From NCBI RefSeq assembly GCF_900302495.1, contig NZ_OMKW01000005.1, positions 1 to 64,000 of the forward strand: a DNA stretch of 64,000 bases, in the 5' to 3' direction. The position numbers were made by a program, and so were the translations under genes. Shown here in pieces: positions 25,634 to 34,955 of the stretch. The stretch's first letter is position 1. Each line of letters begins with the position of its first letter. Under the pieces are notes generated by a model that searched no databases, was not told the DNA's origin, and saw only the letters and a list, made by a program, of their open reading frames with translations. Source of the stretch: Pontivivens insulae (GTDB taxonomy: Bacteria > Pseudomonadota > Alphaproteobacteria > Rhodobacterales > Rhodobacteraceae).

Positions 25634-26701
25634 CTAGATGCGGATCGCCTCCTTCGTCTCAGGGTCGAAGAACGATAATTTTGCCCGCTCAAGACTAAGG
25701 CCGATGGGTTCGAGCGCAAGTTCATCAAGACGGCCGGGCAGTTTTGCGGTCAGGGTCGCGTTGCCGAGCGGAAACTGCACATAGCATTCTGAGCCTGTGT
25801 TCTCGATCATCGTGGGGGTGACGGTGAGGTCGGGGCGCTCGGTGCGGATCAGATGTTCGGGCCGAATCCCAACGATCACGCGCCGTGGCAGGTCGATCCC
25901 GATCGCAATCTGCTGGTCGCCGAGCGTCAGTACGCCCCCCTCCACAGTGCCTTGGCACAGGTTCATCGGCGGGCTGCCCATGAAATCGGCGACGAAGGTA
26001 TTCGCGGGCTGCTCGTAGATCTCCTGCGGCGTGCCGATCTGCTGCACGAAACCGTCCTTGAGCACCACGATGCGGCTGGCCAGCGTCATCGCCTCGATCT
26101 GGTCGTGGGTGACGTAGACGATGGACGCGCCGGTCGTGCGGTGCAGCCGCTTGATCTCCGCCCGCATTTCCACCCGCAGCTTGGCATCAAGGTTCGAGAG
26201 CGGCTCATCGAAAAGGAAGAGCTTCGGATCCCGCACCAACGCCCGCCCCATCGCCACGCGCTGGCGCTGCCCGCCGGAGAGCTGGCTGGGCTTGCGGTCG
26301 AGCAGGTGGTCGATCTGAAGGAGCTTGGCCACCTCCTCGATCTTCTCCCGTGCCTGCGCTTTCGGCACGCGGCGGATCTTCATTCCGAAGCCGATATTCT
26401 CCCCCACGCTCATCGTGGGGTAGAGCGCATAGCTCTGGAACACCATCGCAATGTCGCGGTCCTTGGGCGGCTCATGCGTCACGTCCCGCCCGCCGATCGT
26501 CAGCGTGCCTCTCGTGATCTCCTCCAGCCCCGCGATGCAGTTGAGCAGTGTGGACTTGCCGCATCCCGACGGGCCGACGAGGACGAGGAACTCTCCCTTC
26601 GCCATCTCCAGGTCGATGTCGTGCAGGACCTGAAGCGTGCCGTAGCTTTTGGTGAGGCTCTTGGCGCTCAGCGCGGCGGGGGCGGCGGCATCTAGGGCCA
26701 T
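25634..26701 (-). CDS. malK: Sugar ABC transporter ATPase (MalK/UgpC type)
   Basis: A 355-residue ATPase with Walker A GPSGCGKSTLLNCIAG, Q-loop FQSYALYP, signature LSGGQRQRVAMGRALVRDP, Walker B LFLFDEPLSNLD and H-loop VTHDQIEAMT. A C-terminal TOBE/MalK regulatory domain follows (VIVGIRPEHL). It would energise MalF-MalG at the inner membrane. Its start overlaps the end of the LacI-type gene by 10 bases, and it is transcribed away from the permease genes, a layout known from maltose/alpha-glucoside loci of alphaproteobacteria. The exact sugar is inferred from the neighbouring alpha-glucosidase and MalE-like protein. Confidence 0.9.
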   Translation of the reverse strand: MALDAAAPAALSAKSLTKSYGTLQVLHDIDLEMAKGEFLVLVGPSGCGKSTLLNCIAGLEEITRGTLTIGGRDVTHEPPKDRDIAMVFQSYALYPTMSVGENIGFGMKIRRVPKAQAREKIEEVAKLLQIDHLLDRKPSQLSGGQRQRVAMGRALVRDPKLFLFDEPLSNLDAKLRVEMRAEIKRLHRTTGASIVYVTHDQIEAMTLASRIVVLKDGFVQQIGTPQEIYEQPANTFVADFMGSPPMNLCQGTVEGGVLTLGDQQIAIGIDLPRRVIVGIRPEHLIRTERPDLTVTPTMIENTGSECYVQFPLGNATLTAKLPGRLDELALEPIGLSLERAKLSFFDPETKEAIRI

Positions 26702-27741
26702 GGGGTGTCTCCGTTCCGGGGGGCCGGGCCAGTGGAGTCGCGGACGACGAGCTCGGCCCGGGTCAAGGTTTGCAGCTCAGCGGGGTCTGTGCCGCCGATG
26801 AGGTCCATCAGGGCGGTCGCGACCGGAATACACGCTTCGCGCAGCGGGGCGCGGGTCACGGTCAAGGCGGGTGTAAAGCTGATCGCACGCAAAAGCGGCA
26901 GATCGTCGTCATGGGCCATGACGGAGACGTCCTCCGGCACGGAGAGCCTGCGATCCTTTGCGGCGCGCATGACCCCTTCGGCCAGCAGTGTCGAACTGCA
27001 GATGAAAGCAGTCGGCGGCGCACCCCGCTGTCCGGCGAGAAGGGAGACCGCCTGACGGTAACCGGCCGCCTCAGACGGTTCGTCATGCGTCAGCGCGCCC
27101 TCGGCCACCGGCAGTCCGAACCGGGCCATTGCATCGAGATACCCTGCACGCCGCCGCACCGCGTGGCTGTAGAGGACCGGCCCGTTGAGAAAGGCGATCC
27201 GCTTGTGTCCGAGTGCCGCCAGAAGCTGCACGGATTCTGCGGCGACAGCGTAGTTGTCGATGGTGAAGAAGGGATAATCCGCATCCAGCCGGTCGCGGCC
27301 GTGCAGGACGAAGGGCACGCCCGCCTCGCGCAGGAAATTGATGCGCGGATCGTCCATCACGGGCGCGTTCAGGATGAAGCCGTCCACCATGTCGCGTTCG
27401 AGCATCCGGCGATAGGCCGCGACCGGATCGCGGCCCTGATCGACGGCAAGCACGAGGTCCGTGTCGCGATCCGCAAGCGCGGCAGACAGGCCCATCAGGA
27501 TTTCCATGAAGGTCTGGTCCGCACGCAGGTCGGCCCGCGTTTTCACGATCATGCCGACCATGCCCGACCGCCCGGAGACAAGCCGCTGCGCGTTGCGGTT
27601 CGCGCGATAGCCGAGCCGTTCGGCGGCTTCTCGCACCCGGTCGCGGGTCTTGGCAGACACTTCGGGAAAACCGTTCAGCGCACGGCTGACGGTGGCTGGC
27701 GACAGGCCGAGCTCCAGTCCGATTTCCTTGAGTGTCGCCAA
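26692..27741 (-). CDS. LacI-family repressor of the maltose locus
   Basis: A 349-residue regulator. The chosen start is TTG 27741, since family proteins begin just before TLKEIGLELGLSPATVSRAL and AGAGGG lies 6 bases upstream. An ATG at 27789 would add 16 unusual residues. The N-terminal LacI helix-turn-helix and hinge (ERLGYRANRNAQRLVSG) are followed by a periplasmic-binding-protein-like sugar domain. It is divergent from the alpha-glucosidase operon, and the 152-bp gap holds a CG-centred palindrome typical of LacI-family sites. Similar to AglR-type repressors. Confidence 0.9.
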   Translation of the reverse strand: MATLKEIGLELGLSPATVSRALNGFPEVSAKTRDRVREAAERLGYRANRNAQRLVSGRSGMVGMIVKTRADLRADQTFMEILMGLSAALADRDTDLVLAVDQGRDPVAAYRRMLERDMVDGFILNAPVMDDPRINFLREAGVPFVLHGRDRLDADYPFFTIDNYAVAAESVQLLAALGHKRIAFLNGPVLYSHAVRRRAGYLDAMARFGLPVAEGALTHDEPSEAAGYRQAVSLLAGQRGAPPTAFICSSTLLAEGVMRAAKDRRLSVPEDVSVMAHDDDLPLLRAISFTPALTVTRAPLREACIPVATALMDLIGGTDPAELQTLTRAELVVRDSTGPAPRNGDTPWP

Positions 27742-27820
27742 GCCGAACCCTCTGCAATCGCTTGCGGTGCCCTGTCGGGCGTTGCGCAAAGCCTACCCTG
27801 CCGCACTCTCCAAATCAAAC

Positions 27821-27834
27821 TTAAAACGTTTTGA
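27821..27834. promoter_or_regulatory. LacI-type operator candidate
   Basis: TTAAAACGTTTTGA contains the perfect palindrome AAAACGTTTT (27823-27832) with the central CG characteristic of LacI-family operators. It lies between the divergent regulator/malK and alpha-glucosidase/malEFG transcripts, 60 bases before the latter start, where bound repressor could control both. Confidence 0.65.
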
Positions 27835-27893
27835 AAAAGATTTGAAACCTGCTACGGTCCCGCCCGAACGAGCTTGGGAAGGGGGACGACCCT

Positions 27894-29534
27894 ATGGCGG
27901 AGTGGTGGCGCGACGCGATCATCTACCAGATCTATCCGCGGTCCTTCATGGACACCGCCGGCAACGGTGTCGGGGATCTGCGCGGCATTACAGAGCGTTT
28001 GCCGCATGTCGCCTCACTGGGGGTGGACTGCATCTGGCTGTCACCCATCTTCGTCTCGCCGCAACGGGACATGGGATATGACGTGTCGGATTATTGCGAC
28101 GTCGATCCGCTCTTCGGCACGCTTGAAGATTTCGACGCGCTGATCGCGCGGGCGCATGAGCTGGGGCTGAAGGTCATCACCGATCAGGTTCTCAGCCACA
28201 CCTCCGACCAGCACATCTGGTTTAAGGAGAGCCGGACGAGCCGCGATAATCCGAAAGCCGATTGGTATGTCTGGGCCGATCCCCTGCCTGATGGCTCCCC
28301 GCCGACCAACTGGCACAGCCATTTTGGCGGCCCGGCGTGGGAGTTCGATGCAACGCGCGGGCAGTATTACCTGCACAACTTCCTCGCCTCGCAGCCCGAC
28401 CTCAACTATCACAACGCGGATGTGCGCGCGGCAATCCTTGAGACCTGCGCCTTCTGGCTGGAGCGCGGGCTGGACGGCTTCCGTCTCGACACGGTGAACT
28501 ACTTCTTCCACGACCAGAGGCTGCGCTCGAACCCGCCCGCGGAAGCGACCCGGCAGGTCATGGCGACCGACCTCTACGGGATGCAGCGCAATATCTACAA
28601 CAAGACCCGGCCGGAGAATCTGGGCTTTCTCGAAGATCTGCGCCGCCTGACGGACCGCTATGGCGACACGATGATGGTGGGTGAGGTCGGGGAGTCCGGC
28701 GATCGCTCCATCGAGATCATGGCCGAATATACCGCTGGCACCCATCGCCTTCACATGTGCTACTCATTCGCGATGCTGTCGGAGGAATTCACCGCCGGCC
28801 ATTTCCGCCGCTGCATCGAAGGGTTCCAGCGCGGCGCGCCGGACGGGCATCCTTACTGGTCCTTCTCCAATCATGACGTCGCGCGCCATCCCTCCCGCTG
28901 GGCAGAACATGCGGTGGATCACGACACGATCGCGCGGCTCACGGGCGCAATGCTGATGTCCTTCGAGGGGACGATCGGCATCTATCAGGGGGAGGAGCTG
29001 GGACAGGAAGAGACCGTGATGAAATTTCACGAGCTCACCGATCCACCTGCCCTGCGCTTCTGGCCCGCGGTCAAGGGCCGGGACGGCTGCCGCACGCCGA
29101 TGGTCTGGGAACAGGACGCAGCCAATGCAGGCTTCTCGGAGGGGCAGCCCTGGCTTCCGGTCAAGGCACCACAGCGCGCCCGTGCGGTCGATGCGCAGGA
29201 GGCGGCGAATGACAGCCTGCTGCATTTCTACCAGGACATCATCGCCTGGCGGAAGGCGTCGCCCGCGCTTACGCGTGGAGCCACCACCTTCCTCGACCTG
29301 CCCGAGCCGTTTTTGGCCTTCCGACGTGTGGCCAAGGAACAGACGCTCACCTGCATCTTCAACCTGTCGCCCGAACCCGCCGCGTTCCGCCTCGACGGGG
29401 AGGCGCGGCTCACCGGCCCGGCACATGGCACGATCGACGGCACGACCCTTGTCCTGCCCGGCAATGGCTTTGCCTATCTGCATCATCAAGGGGCGCTGAC
29501 CCTGACACCCGCGACGCTGGTCGCGGCACAATAA
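27894..29534 (+). CDS. aglA: Alpha-glucosidase, GH13 family
   Basis: A 546-residue cytoplasmic glucosidase. The start MAEWWRDAIIYQIYPRSF is typical. Conserved GH13 regions follow in order: DQVLSHTSDQHIWF (region I-like), GFRLDTVNYFFHD with nucleophile Asp, MMVGEVGE with the acid/base Glu, and SFSNHDVAR with the third Asp. The C-terminal beta domain is complete. It hydrolyses alpha-glucosides (maltose, maltodextrins) after uptake by the adjacent MalEFGK. It is first in the operon and lies 19 bases before malE. Confidence 0.92.
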   Translation: MAEWWRDAIIYQIYPRSFMDTAGNGVGDLRGITERLPHVASLGVDCIWLSPIFVSPQRDMGYDVSDYCDVDPLFGTLEDFDALIARAHELGLKVITDQVLSHTSDQHIWFKESRTSRDNPKADWYVWADPLPDGSPPTNWHSHFGGPAWEFDATRGQYYLHNFLASQPDLNYHNADVRAAILETCAFWLERGLDGFRLDTVNYFFHDQRLRSNPPAEATRQVMATDLYGMQRNIYNKTRPENLGFLEDLRRLTDRYGDTMMVGEVGESGDRSIEIMAEYTAGTHRLHMCYSFAMLSEEFTAGHFRRCIEGFQRGAPDGHPYWSFSNHDVARHPSRWAEHAVDHDTIARLTGAMLMSFEGTIGIYQGEELGQEETVMKFHELTDPPALRFWPAVKGRDGCRTPMVWEQDAANAGFSEGQPWLPVKAPQRARAVDAQEAANDSLLHFYQDIIAWRKASPALTRGATTFLDLPEPFLAFRRVAKEQTLTCIFNLSPEPAAFRLDGEARLTGPAHGTIDGTTLVLPGNGFAYLHHQGALTLTPATLVAAQ

Positions 29535-29553
29535 TCTTCGGAGGAGACCCACA

Positions 29554-30711
29554 ATGAAAAAGACACTGACCCTTGCGGCCCTGCTCGTCACCACGGCCAT
29601 GCCCGCCGCAGCACTCGAAGACGGCACGCTGCTGATCTGGACCGGCGCGAACCGCGACAAGGAGGCTCTGGAGGCCGCCGTGGCACCCTTCGTCGAGGAA
29701 TACGGCATCGACGTCACGGTCGAGGTCGTGGACCCCGATCTTCCGCAGAAATTCCAGCAGGCCGCGTCCACCGGCGACGGCCCGGATATCGTAATGTGGG
29801 CGCATGACCGCTTTGGCGAGTGGGCCTCGGGTGGTCTGATCTCCCCCGTACAGCCCTCCGCGGCATGGAGCGAGGGCGTCCTGGGCTCGGCGCTCGACGC
29901 CGTCTCCTTTGACGGGGCGGTCTGGGGCTACCCGGTCAGCGTCGAAGCCGTGCACCTGATCTACAACACCGACCTGATTGAGACGCCGCCCGCCTCCTTC
30001 GAAGAGCTGATCGCGATGGAGTTCGACGGGCAGAAGATCCTGTGGGACTACAACAACACCTATTTCACCATGCCGCTGCTGATGGCCAATGGCGGCTTCG
30101 CCTTCCAGAAGGTCGACGGCTACTATGACGGCAGCGCAACGGGCGTGAACACTGACGGCGCGATCCAGGGGGCCGCGATGCTGGAGCGGCTGATCGAAGA
30201 GGGCATAATGCCCGCAGGCGTCGATTACGGTGTGATGGACGGCGCGATGAACCGTGGCGAGGTCGGCATGGTGCTCAACGGTCCATGGGCCTGGGGCGGC
30301 CTGCGCGATTCCGGCATCAACTTCGCCGTGGCCCCGATCCCGACCGTGGACGGCGCGGAATCCACGCCCTTCCTCGGCGTGCAGGCCTTCGCGGTGAACG
30401 CGGCAACGCCGAATGCTGACCTAGCCGTCGAGCTTTTGGAGAACTTCCTGCTCACGGATGAGGGGCTGGCGACCTGGAACGCAAATGGGGAGCTTGGCGC
30501 CCTGGCCGACGCCTCTGCTGCCGAAGCGCAGGACGATGCAAACATCACCAAGATGCTCAACGTCGCGACCAATGGTGTGCCGATGCCGTCCAACCCGGAG
30601 ATGGGCGCGTTCTGGGCCGCGATGGGCCCGGCGCTGACCAACATCACCACAGACGCGCAGGACCCCGAGGCCGCGCTCAACGACGCCGCCGCGCGTATCC
30701 TGGGCGAGTAA
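29554..30711 (+). CDS. malE: Maltose/maltodextrin-binding periplasmic protein
   Basis: A 385-residue solute-binding protein with signal peptide (KKTLTLAALLVTTAMPAAA, cleavage about residue 20) and the order of motifs seen in MalE: LLIWTGANRDKEAL, GPDIVMWAHDRFGEWA, WGYPVSVEAVHLIYNTDLI, GEVGMVLNGPWAWGG. The start follows GGAGGAG. It delivers maltose or related oligosaccharides to MalFG. The 72-base gap to malF contains a stable hairpin without a U tract. Confidence 0.9.
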   Translation: MKKTLTLAALLVTTAMPAAALEDGTLLIWTGANRDKEALEAAVAPFVEEYGIDVTVEVVDPDLPQKFQQAASTGDGPDIVMWAHDRFGEWASGGLISPVQPSAAWSEGVLGSALDAVSFDGAVWGYPVSVEAVHLIYNTDLIETPPASFEELIAMEFDGQKILWDYNNTYFTMPLLMANGGFAFQKVDGYYDGSATGVNTDGAIQGAAMLERLIEEGIMPAGVDYGVMDGAMNRGEVGMVLNGPWAWGGLRDSGINFAVAPIPTVDGAESTPFLGVQAFAVNAATPNADLAVELLENFLLTDEGLATWNANGELGALADASAAEAQDDANITKMLNVATNGVPMPSNPEMGAFWAAMGPALTNITTDAQDPEAALNDAAARILGE

Positions 30712-30734
30712 GCCCGGAACGTTTGTCGAAACGG

Positions 30735-30761
30735 CCATGTCCCGTATCGTGCGGGGCATGG
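30735..30761 (+). promoter_or_regulatory. malE-malF intergenic hairpin
   Basis: CCATGTCCCG and CGGGGCATGG pair over 10 bp (one G-U) around a 7-nt loop, with no following U tract. It is in the same place as the malE-malF REP structure of E. coli, which protects malE mRNA. A similar role in raising MalE over MalF levels is inference. Confidence 0.5.
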
Positions 30762-30783
30762 TCCTTGCAACGGACAGACCGAT

Positions 30784-32310
30784 ATGAGCGCGACCGACAT
30801 CCAGAACATGCCGGCTGAGACGCCGTGGCTGCGCTATGGCCTCGTCGGGCTGATCGCGGTCGCGCTCCTCTGGTCGGCCTTTTCGCTGTATATGATCGGG
30901 CAGGCGCTCTTCGGGGCGATCCTGCTAGGGCTGGCGGCCTGTTTCGTCGTGATTTTCGGGTCCGAGCGGTTCTATGGCAGCCGCTTCATATTCCCCGGCA
31001 TCGCAGCCGTCGTCATCTTCATCGCCTTTCCCGTGATCTACACGATCTGGATCGGCTTCACGAATTACAGCTCGTTCAACCTGCTGACCTATGAACGCGC
31101 GGTGGAGGTGCTGACCTCCCGCGGCACGGTGGACCAGTCGACCGAGCAGCCCTTCGCCGTTGCCCTCGACGGGGAAGGCTACCGCATCTGGCTGCCCGAA
31201 AGCGGCCTCCTGTCCGAGCCCGTCTCGCTGGCCGAGGAAGCTACGGCAGCCCTCGTCCCGGCCGCCGCACCTGACACGCTGCTGGAACGCCGCGATGCGA
31301 TCCGCCTGCGGGAGGGGCTGGGCCTCCTGACCCTGCAAACCCCGGATGGGGCGGAGATCCGTAACGCAGGCCTGCGCACCTTCGCCTCGGTCGTGCCCGA
31401 CTACGTCCAGACTGGCCCGGATGAGCTGACCCGCCGCGACGGCACGGTCCTCACCGCCAACCATGCCACCGGCTTCTTCGAGAGCGCGGCGGCCGAGCAA
31501 GTGCCGCCCGGCTGGCGCGTTGCCATCGGCTTCGACAATTTCGAGCGGATCTTTACGTCCGAGGGCATCCGCGGCCCCACGCTCTCGATCTTCGCGTGGA
31601 CCTTCGCCTTTGCGGGCCTGTCGGTGCTGTTCTGCTTCTCGGTCGGGCTCTTGCTCGCCGTGATCCTCCAATGGGAGCATCTGCGCTTCAAACCGGTCTA
31701 CCGCGTCTTGCTGATCCTGCCTTATGCAGTGCCGTCCTTCATCTCGATCCTGGTCTTCAAGGGGCTGTTCAACCAGAATTTCGGGGAGATCAACCTGATC
31801 CTGGGCACACTATTCGGCATTCAGCCCAACTGGTTCACGGATGCGACGCTGGCGCGCGTGATGGTCGTGATCGTCAATGTCTGGCTCGGCTATCCCTATA
31901 TGATGCTTCTTGCGATGGGCTTCCTTCAAGCCGTGCCCGAAGATCACAAGAAGGCCGCAGCACTTGAGGGCGCCTCGGCGCTGCGCGTCTTCTTCACGAT
32001 CACCCTACCCCAGATCATCCCGCCGTTCCTGCCGCTGCTGATCGCGGCCTTCGCGTTCAACTTCAACAATCTGGTGCTTATCTTCCTGCTAACGCGCGGC
32101 TTGCCCGACATTCCCGGTACGGTCATTCCGGCAGGTCAGACGGACATCTTAGCCTCCTTCACCTACCGCCTCGCCTTCGACAATGCGGGCCAGCAATTCG
32201 GGCTGGCAGGGGCGATTACCCTATTGATCTTCCTCGTAGTGGCCGCGATCAGCTACGCCAATTTCGTCGCCATGCGCCGCGCTGCGGCGCGCCGGTCGGG
32301 AGTGTCCTGA
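30784..32310 (+). CDS. malF: Maltose ABC transporter permease
   Basis: 508 residues with N-terminal helices (LVGLIAVALLWSAFSLYMIG, FPGIAAVVIFIAFPVIYTIW) and a large periplasmic loop of about 160 residues, which distinguishes MalF from shorter sugar permeases. The C-terminal permease core has an EAA motif (AAALEGASALRVFFTITLP). It forms the inner-membrane channel with MalG. Its TGA overlaps the malG ATG by one base. Confidence 0.92.
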   Translation: MSATDIQNMPAETPWLRYGLVGLIAVALLWSAFSLYMIGQALFGAILLGLAACFVVIFGSERFYGSRFIFPGIAAVVIFIAFPVIYTIWIGFTNYSSFNLLTYERAVEVLTSRGTVDQSTEQPFAVALDGEGYRIWLPESGLLSEPVSLAEEATAALVPAAAPDTLLERRDAIRLREGLGLLTLQTPDGAEIRNAGLRTFASVVPDYVQTGPDELTRRDGTVLTANHATGFFESAAAEQVPPGWRVAIGFDNFERIFTSEGIRGPTLSIFAWTFAFAGLSVLFCFSVGLLLAVILQWEHLRFKPVYRVLLILPYAVPSFISILVFKGLFNQNFGEINLILGTLFGIQPNWFTDATLARVMVVIVNVWLGYPYMMLLAMGFLQAVPEDHKKAAALEGASALRVFFTITLPQIIPPFLPLLIAAFAFNFNNLVLIFLLTRGLPDIPGTVIPAGQTDILASFTYRLAFDNAGQQFGLAGAITLLIFLVVAAISYANFVAMRRAAARRSGVS

Positions 32311-33200
32311 TGATCGTCGAACGACCGCGCGACCTTATGGTCAAGAAGATCCTCGCTCACGGCTTCCTGCTCTGCTTCCTCGCGCTGATCCTGTTTCCGT
32401 TCCTGATGGTGCTCTCGATCAGCTTTCGGGAGGGGAACTTCGCCGTCGGCTCACTTATCCCCGAGAAACCGACGCTCGAGCACTGGGTCCTTGCCTTCGG
32501 GTTCGACTATACCCGCGCGGACGGGGAGGTGATCTCACCCCCCTACCCGGTGCTCACCTGGATGTGGAACTCGATCAAGGTTGGGGTCATCGCGGGTCTC
32601 GGCGTGCTGGCCATTGCCACCATATCTGCCTATTCGTTCAGCCGCATCCGCATCCGGGGCAAGGCTGCAATGCTCGACGCGCTGTTCTTGATCCAGATGT
32701 TCCCGACGACGCTGGCCCTCGTCGCGATCTTCGCAATCTTTGACACACTGGGCGAGGTCTCACCCTTCCTCGGCCTCGATAGCCATGTCGCACTGATCCT
32801 GATCTACCTTTCCGGCGTGACGCTGCACATCTGGACCATCAAGGGTTATTTCGACTCCATCGACCGGGCGCTCGACAATGCAGCGGCTATCGACGGGGCG
32901 ACGCCGTGGCAGACTTTCCGCTATGTGTTCCTGCCGCTCGCGGTGCCGATCATGTCCGTGGTCTTCGTCCTTGCCTTTATCGGCTTCATCAACGACTACC
33001 CCATCGCTTCGGTCTTGATCCGGTCCGAAAGCCAGATGACCTTGGCGGTTGGGGCTCGCCTTTACCTCAACGAGTTCCGCTATCTGTGGGGCGATTTCGC
33101 GGCGGCGGCGATCCTGTCCGGCCTGCCCATCACAATCGTTTTCCTCATCGCGCAACGATATCTCGTGAGGGGGTTAAGCGACGGAGCAGTGAAGGGATAA
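32310..33200 (+). CDS. malG: Maltose ABC transporter permease
   Basis: A 296-residue permease with six membrane segments (ILAHGFLLCFLALILFPFLM first) and EAA loop DNAAAIDGATPWQTFRYVFL, which contacts MalK. The ending YLVRGLSDGAVKG is the typical MalG terminus. It is the last gene of the glucosidase-malEFG operon. Start ATG 32310, although an internal ATG at 32337 is also possible. Confidence 0.93.
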   Translation: MIVERPRDLMVKKILAHGFLLCFLALILFPFLMVLSISFREGNFAVGSLIPEKPTLEHWVLAFGFDYTRADGEVISPPYPVLTWMWNSIKVGVIAGLGVLAIATISAYSFSRIRIRGKAAMLDALFLIQMFPTTLALVAIFAIFDTLGEVSPFLGLDSHVALILIYLSGVTLHIWTIKGYFDSIDRALDNAAAIDGATPWQTFRYVFLPLAVPIMSVVFVLAFIGFINDYPIASVLIRSESQMTLAVGARLYLNEFRYLWGDFAAAAILSGLPITIVFLIAQRYLVRGLSDGAVKG

Positions 33201-33308
33201 GGACAGCAGCCCATGCACGCTATCGCTTATCGACTGAGATTTCCGCCATTTGAAGTTTAAGATCTGCAGCTGCGGTGAGCATCCCATCCAAGCTACCGAC
33301 CCAACGCA

Positions 33309-33330
33309 AATGCAAACGATCGTTGTCATT
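33309..33330. promoter_or_regulatory. hipBA operator copy 1
   Basis: AATGCAAACGATCGTTGTCATT recurs nearly exactly at 33358-33379. Its core AACGATCGTT is a perfect palindrome. Paired operators in front of hipB are typical of HipB autoregulation. Confidence 0.6.
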
Positions 33331-33357
33331 TTGCGCAGACTTTTCTAATTTGGCTGA

Positions 33358-33379
33358 AATGCAAACGATCGTGTTCATT
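33358..33379. promoter_or_regulatory. hipBA operator copy 2
   Basis: AATGCAAACGATCGTGTTCATT, with palindromic core ACGATCGT, lies 12 bases before the hipB start and 49 bases (centre to centre) from copy 1. Binding of HipB or HipAB here would block the promoter. Confidence 0.6.
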
Positions 33380-33390
33380 CTGGAGGGATC

Positions 33391-33612
33391 ATGACCCGAA
33401 TCCACGACCCTCTTTCCCTCGGCCAGGCGCTGCGGACCGCTCGGAAGGCGCGTGCGATCACGCAGGAGGAACTTGCGCTACAGACCGGTATCTCCCGCAC
33501 CACGATCCGCGCCATCGAAACAGGCAAGGAAACGGCACAGATCGGTCTCGTTCTCCAGCTTTGCCGCGATCTGGGCCTGACCCTCACAATAAATGAGGGT
33601 GAGGAACGGTGA
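33391..33612 (+). CDS. hipB: HipB-like antitoxin (XRE helix-turn-helix)
   Basis: A 73-residue XRE-type DNA-binding protein (LGQALRTARKARAITQEELA, TGISRTTIRAIETGKETAQI). GGAGGG precedes the ATG. It overlaps the next gene by 4 bases (GTGA), the usual hipBA arrangement. It should neutralise HipA and repress the operon through the paired repeats at 33309 and 33358. Confidence 0.9.
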   Translation: MTRIHDPLSLGQALRTARKARAITQEELALQTGISRTTIRAIETGKETAQIGLVLQLCRDLGLTLTINEGEER

Positions 33613-34955
33613 CGCGGCTCGACGTCTATCTCGAAAGCGTGCCTGCGCCAATTGGCACGCTTAAAACGGACGCGGATGGCAGCCTGTCCTTTTCCTACCG
33701 GACTGACACCCTGCCCCACCCTCTCTCAGTCAGCCTACCAGTGCGTGAGGAACCCTATGGCGACGTGGCCACGCGGGGCTTTTTTGCGAACCTGCTCTTC
33801 GAGAACGAATTGCGCGATCAAGTCATGCAGCGTTACGGGCTGGAAGAGCGGGACGTCGCGGGCCTCCTCTATCATCTTGGCGCAGATTGTCCCGGCGCTG
33901 TGAGCTGCGTTCCCGAAGGCGCTGGCCCGGCCAAGCGTCCGGGCGATCTTGCCACCAACTACGACCCGCTCGACGGCAGTCCAATCGTCCCCGATACGCT
34001 AGACAATGCTGGCCCCCTGCCCGTCGCCGGCGAGCTGGCCCGCATCATGGCCTCGCTACGTGACCGACGCCGCCTGCCCGCAGAGACCTCCGACCCGTCG
34101 CCACTTGCCGGCGTTCAGGGGAAAATCGCGGTCGCACGGCTCCCGGACGGACGCCTCGCCCTGCCCCGCCCCGGCACTGGTGCGCCAACCACTCACATCC
34201 TGAAGGTGCCGACCGCGCGCGAGATGACCCATGTACCGCGTGAGCACCTGGCCACCGGCATCATGGCGCAAGCACAAAACCATCCGGTTCAGCGCACCGC
34301 CATCATTGGCGACGGCGACCTGCAAGGCTTACTTATCGAGCGCTTCGACCGCCGGGTTGAGGCGGGCGCGGTCCACCGTCTGCACCAAGAAGATTTTTGT
34401 CAGGCTCTCGGCCTCGGTCAGTTCCTGAAATACGAGCGCAACGGCAGCCCTTCCCTTGCTTTTTCGGCGCAGGCCATCGGCACGCTGCTCAGCCAGACCC
34501 GTCTGCCCGGCGCGGCGCGCCTCGCCTTCTTTGAAGTTACCCTGATCAACATGCTGCTCGGAAATTCCGACAACCACGCCAAGAACCACGCGCTGTTGTA
34601 CAGCGGCCCCCGGCCGGAATTTGCGCCGATCTACGATGTGGACCCGGTGCTCTTGGACGATGTGAACCACGAAATGTCGTTCCGCATAGGCTCGGCCCGT
34701 ATGGCCGATGAGGTGCGTGGCCCTGATCTTGACGCTTTCCTTCGCGCCATCGGCGCGCGCGGGTTCGGCCAGCCCCAACGGCGGCGGGTCGCCGAACTGA
34801 TCGAAATGACGCTCCGCGCAGCGGACGCCCTCCCCCGCCCAACGGGGAAGGGCCTGTTCGATGTAATCGGCCAGCAGGCCCACCATTTGTCTGCGAATCT
34901 GGGGATGGAGATCACGATTCCTGATTTCGACAATGTCCCGGTGAATCGCCCCTGA
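33609..34955 (+). CDS. hipA: HipA-like serine/threonine kinase toxin
   Basis: A 448-residue protein starting at GTG 33609. The N-terminal HipA_N domain includes RTDTLPHPLSVSLPV and RGFFANLLFENELRDQV. The kinase core has GVQGKIAVARL, a catalytic loop INMLLGNSDNHAKNHALLY and a metal-binding IYDVDP where other HipA proteins have a YD-x-x motif. HipA kinases phosphorylate tRNA synthetases and cause dormancy. Next to repABC it probably helps keep the replicon in the population. All key residues appear intact. Confidence 0.9.
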   Translation: MTRLDVYLESVPAPIGTLKTDADGSLSFSYRTDTLPHPLSVSLPVREEPYGDVATRGFFANLLFENELRDQVMQRYGLEERDVAGLLYHLGADCPGAVSCVPEGAGPAKRPGDLATNYDPLDGSPIVPDTLDNAGPLPVAGELARIMASLRDRRRLPAETSDPSPLAGVQGKIAVARLPDGRLALPRPGTGAPTTHILKVPTAREMTHVPREHLATGIMAQAQNHPVQRTAIIGDGDLQGLLIERFDRRVEAGAVHRLHQEDFCQALGLGQFLKYERNGSPSLAFSAQAIGTLLSQTRLPGAARLAFFEVTLINMLLGNSDNHAKNHALLYSGPRPEFAPIYDVDPVLLDDVNHEMSFRIGSARMADEVRGPDLDAFLRAIGARGFGQPQRRRVAELIEMTLRAADALPRPTGKGLFDVIGQQAHHLSANLGMEITIPDFDNVPVNRP

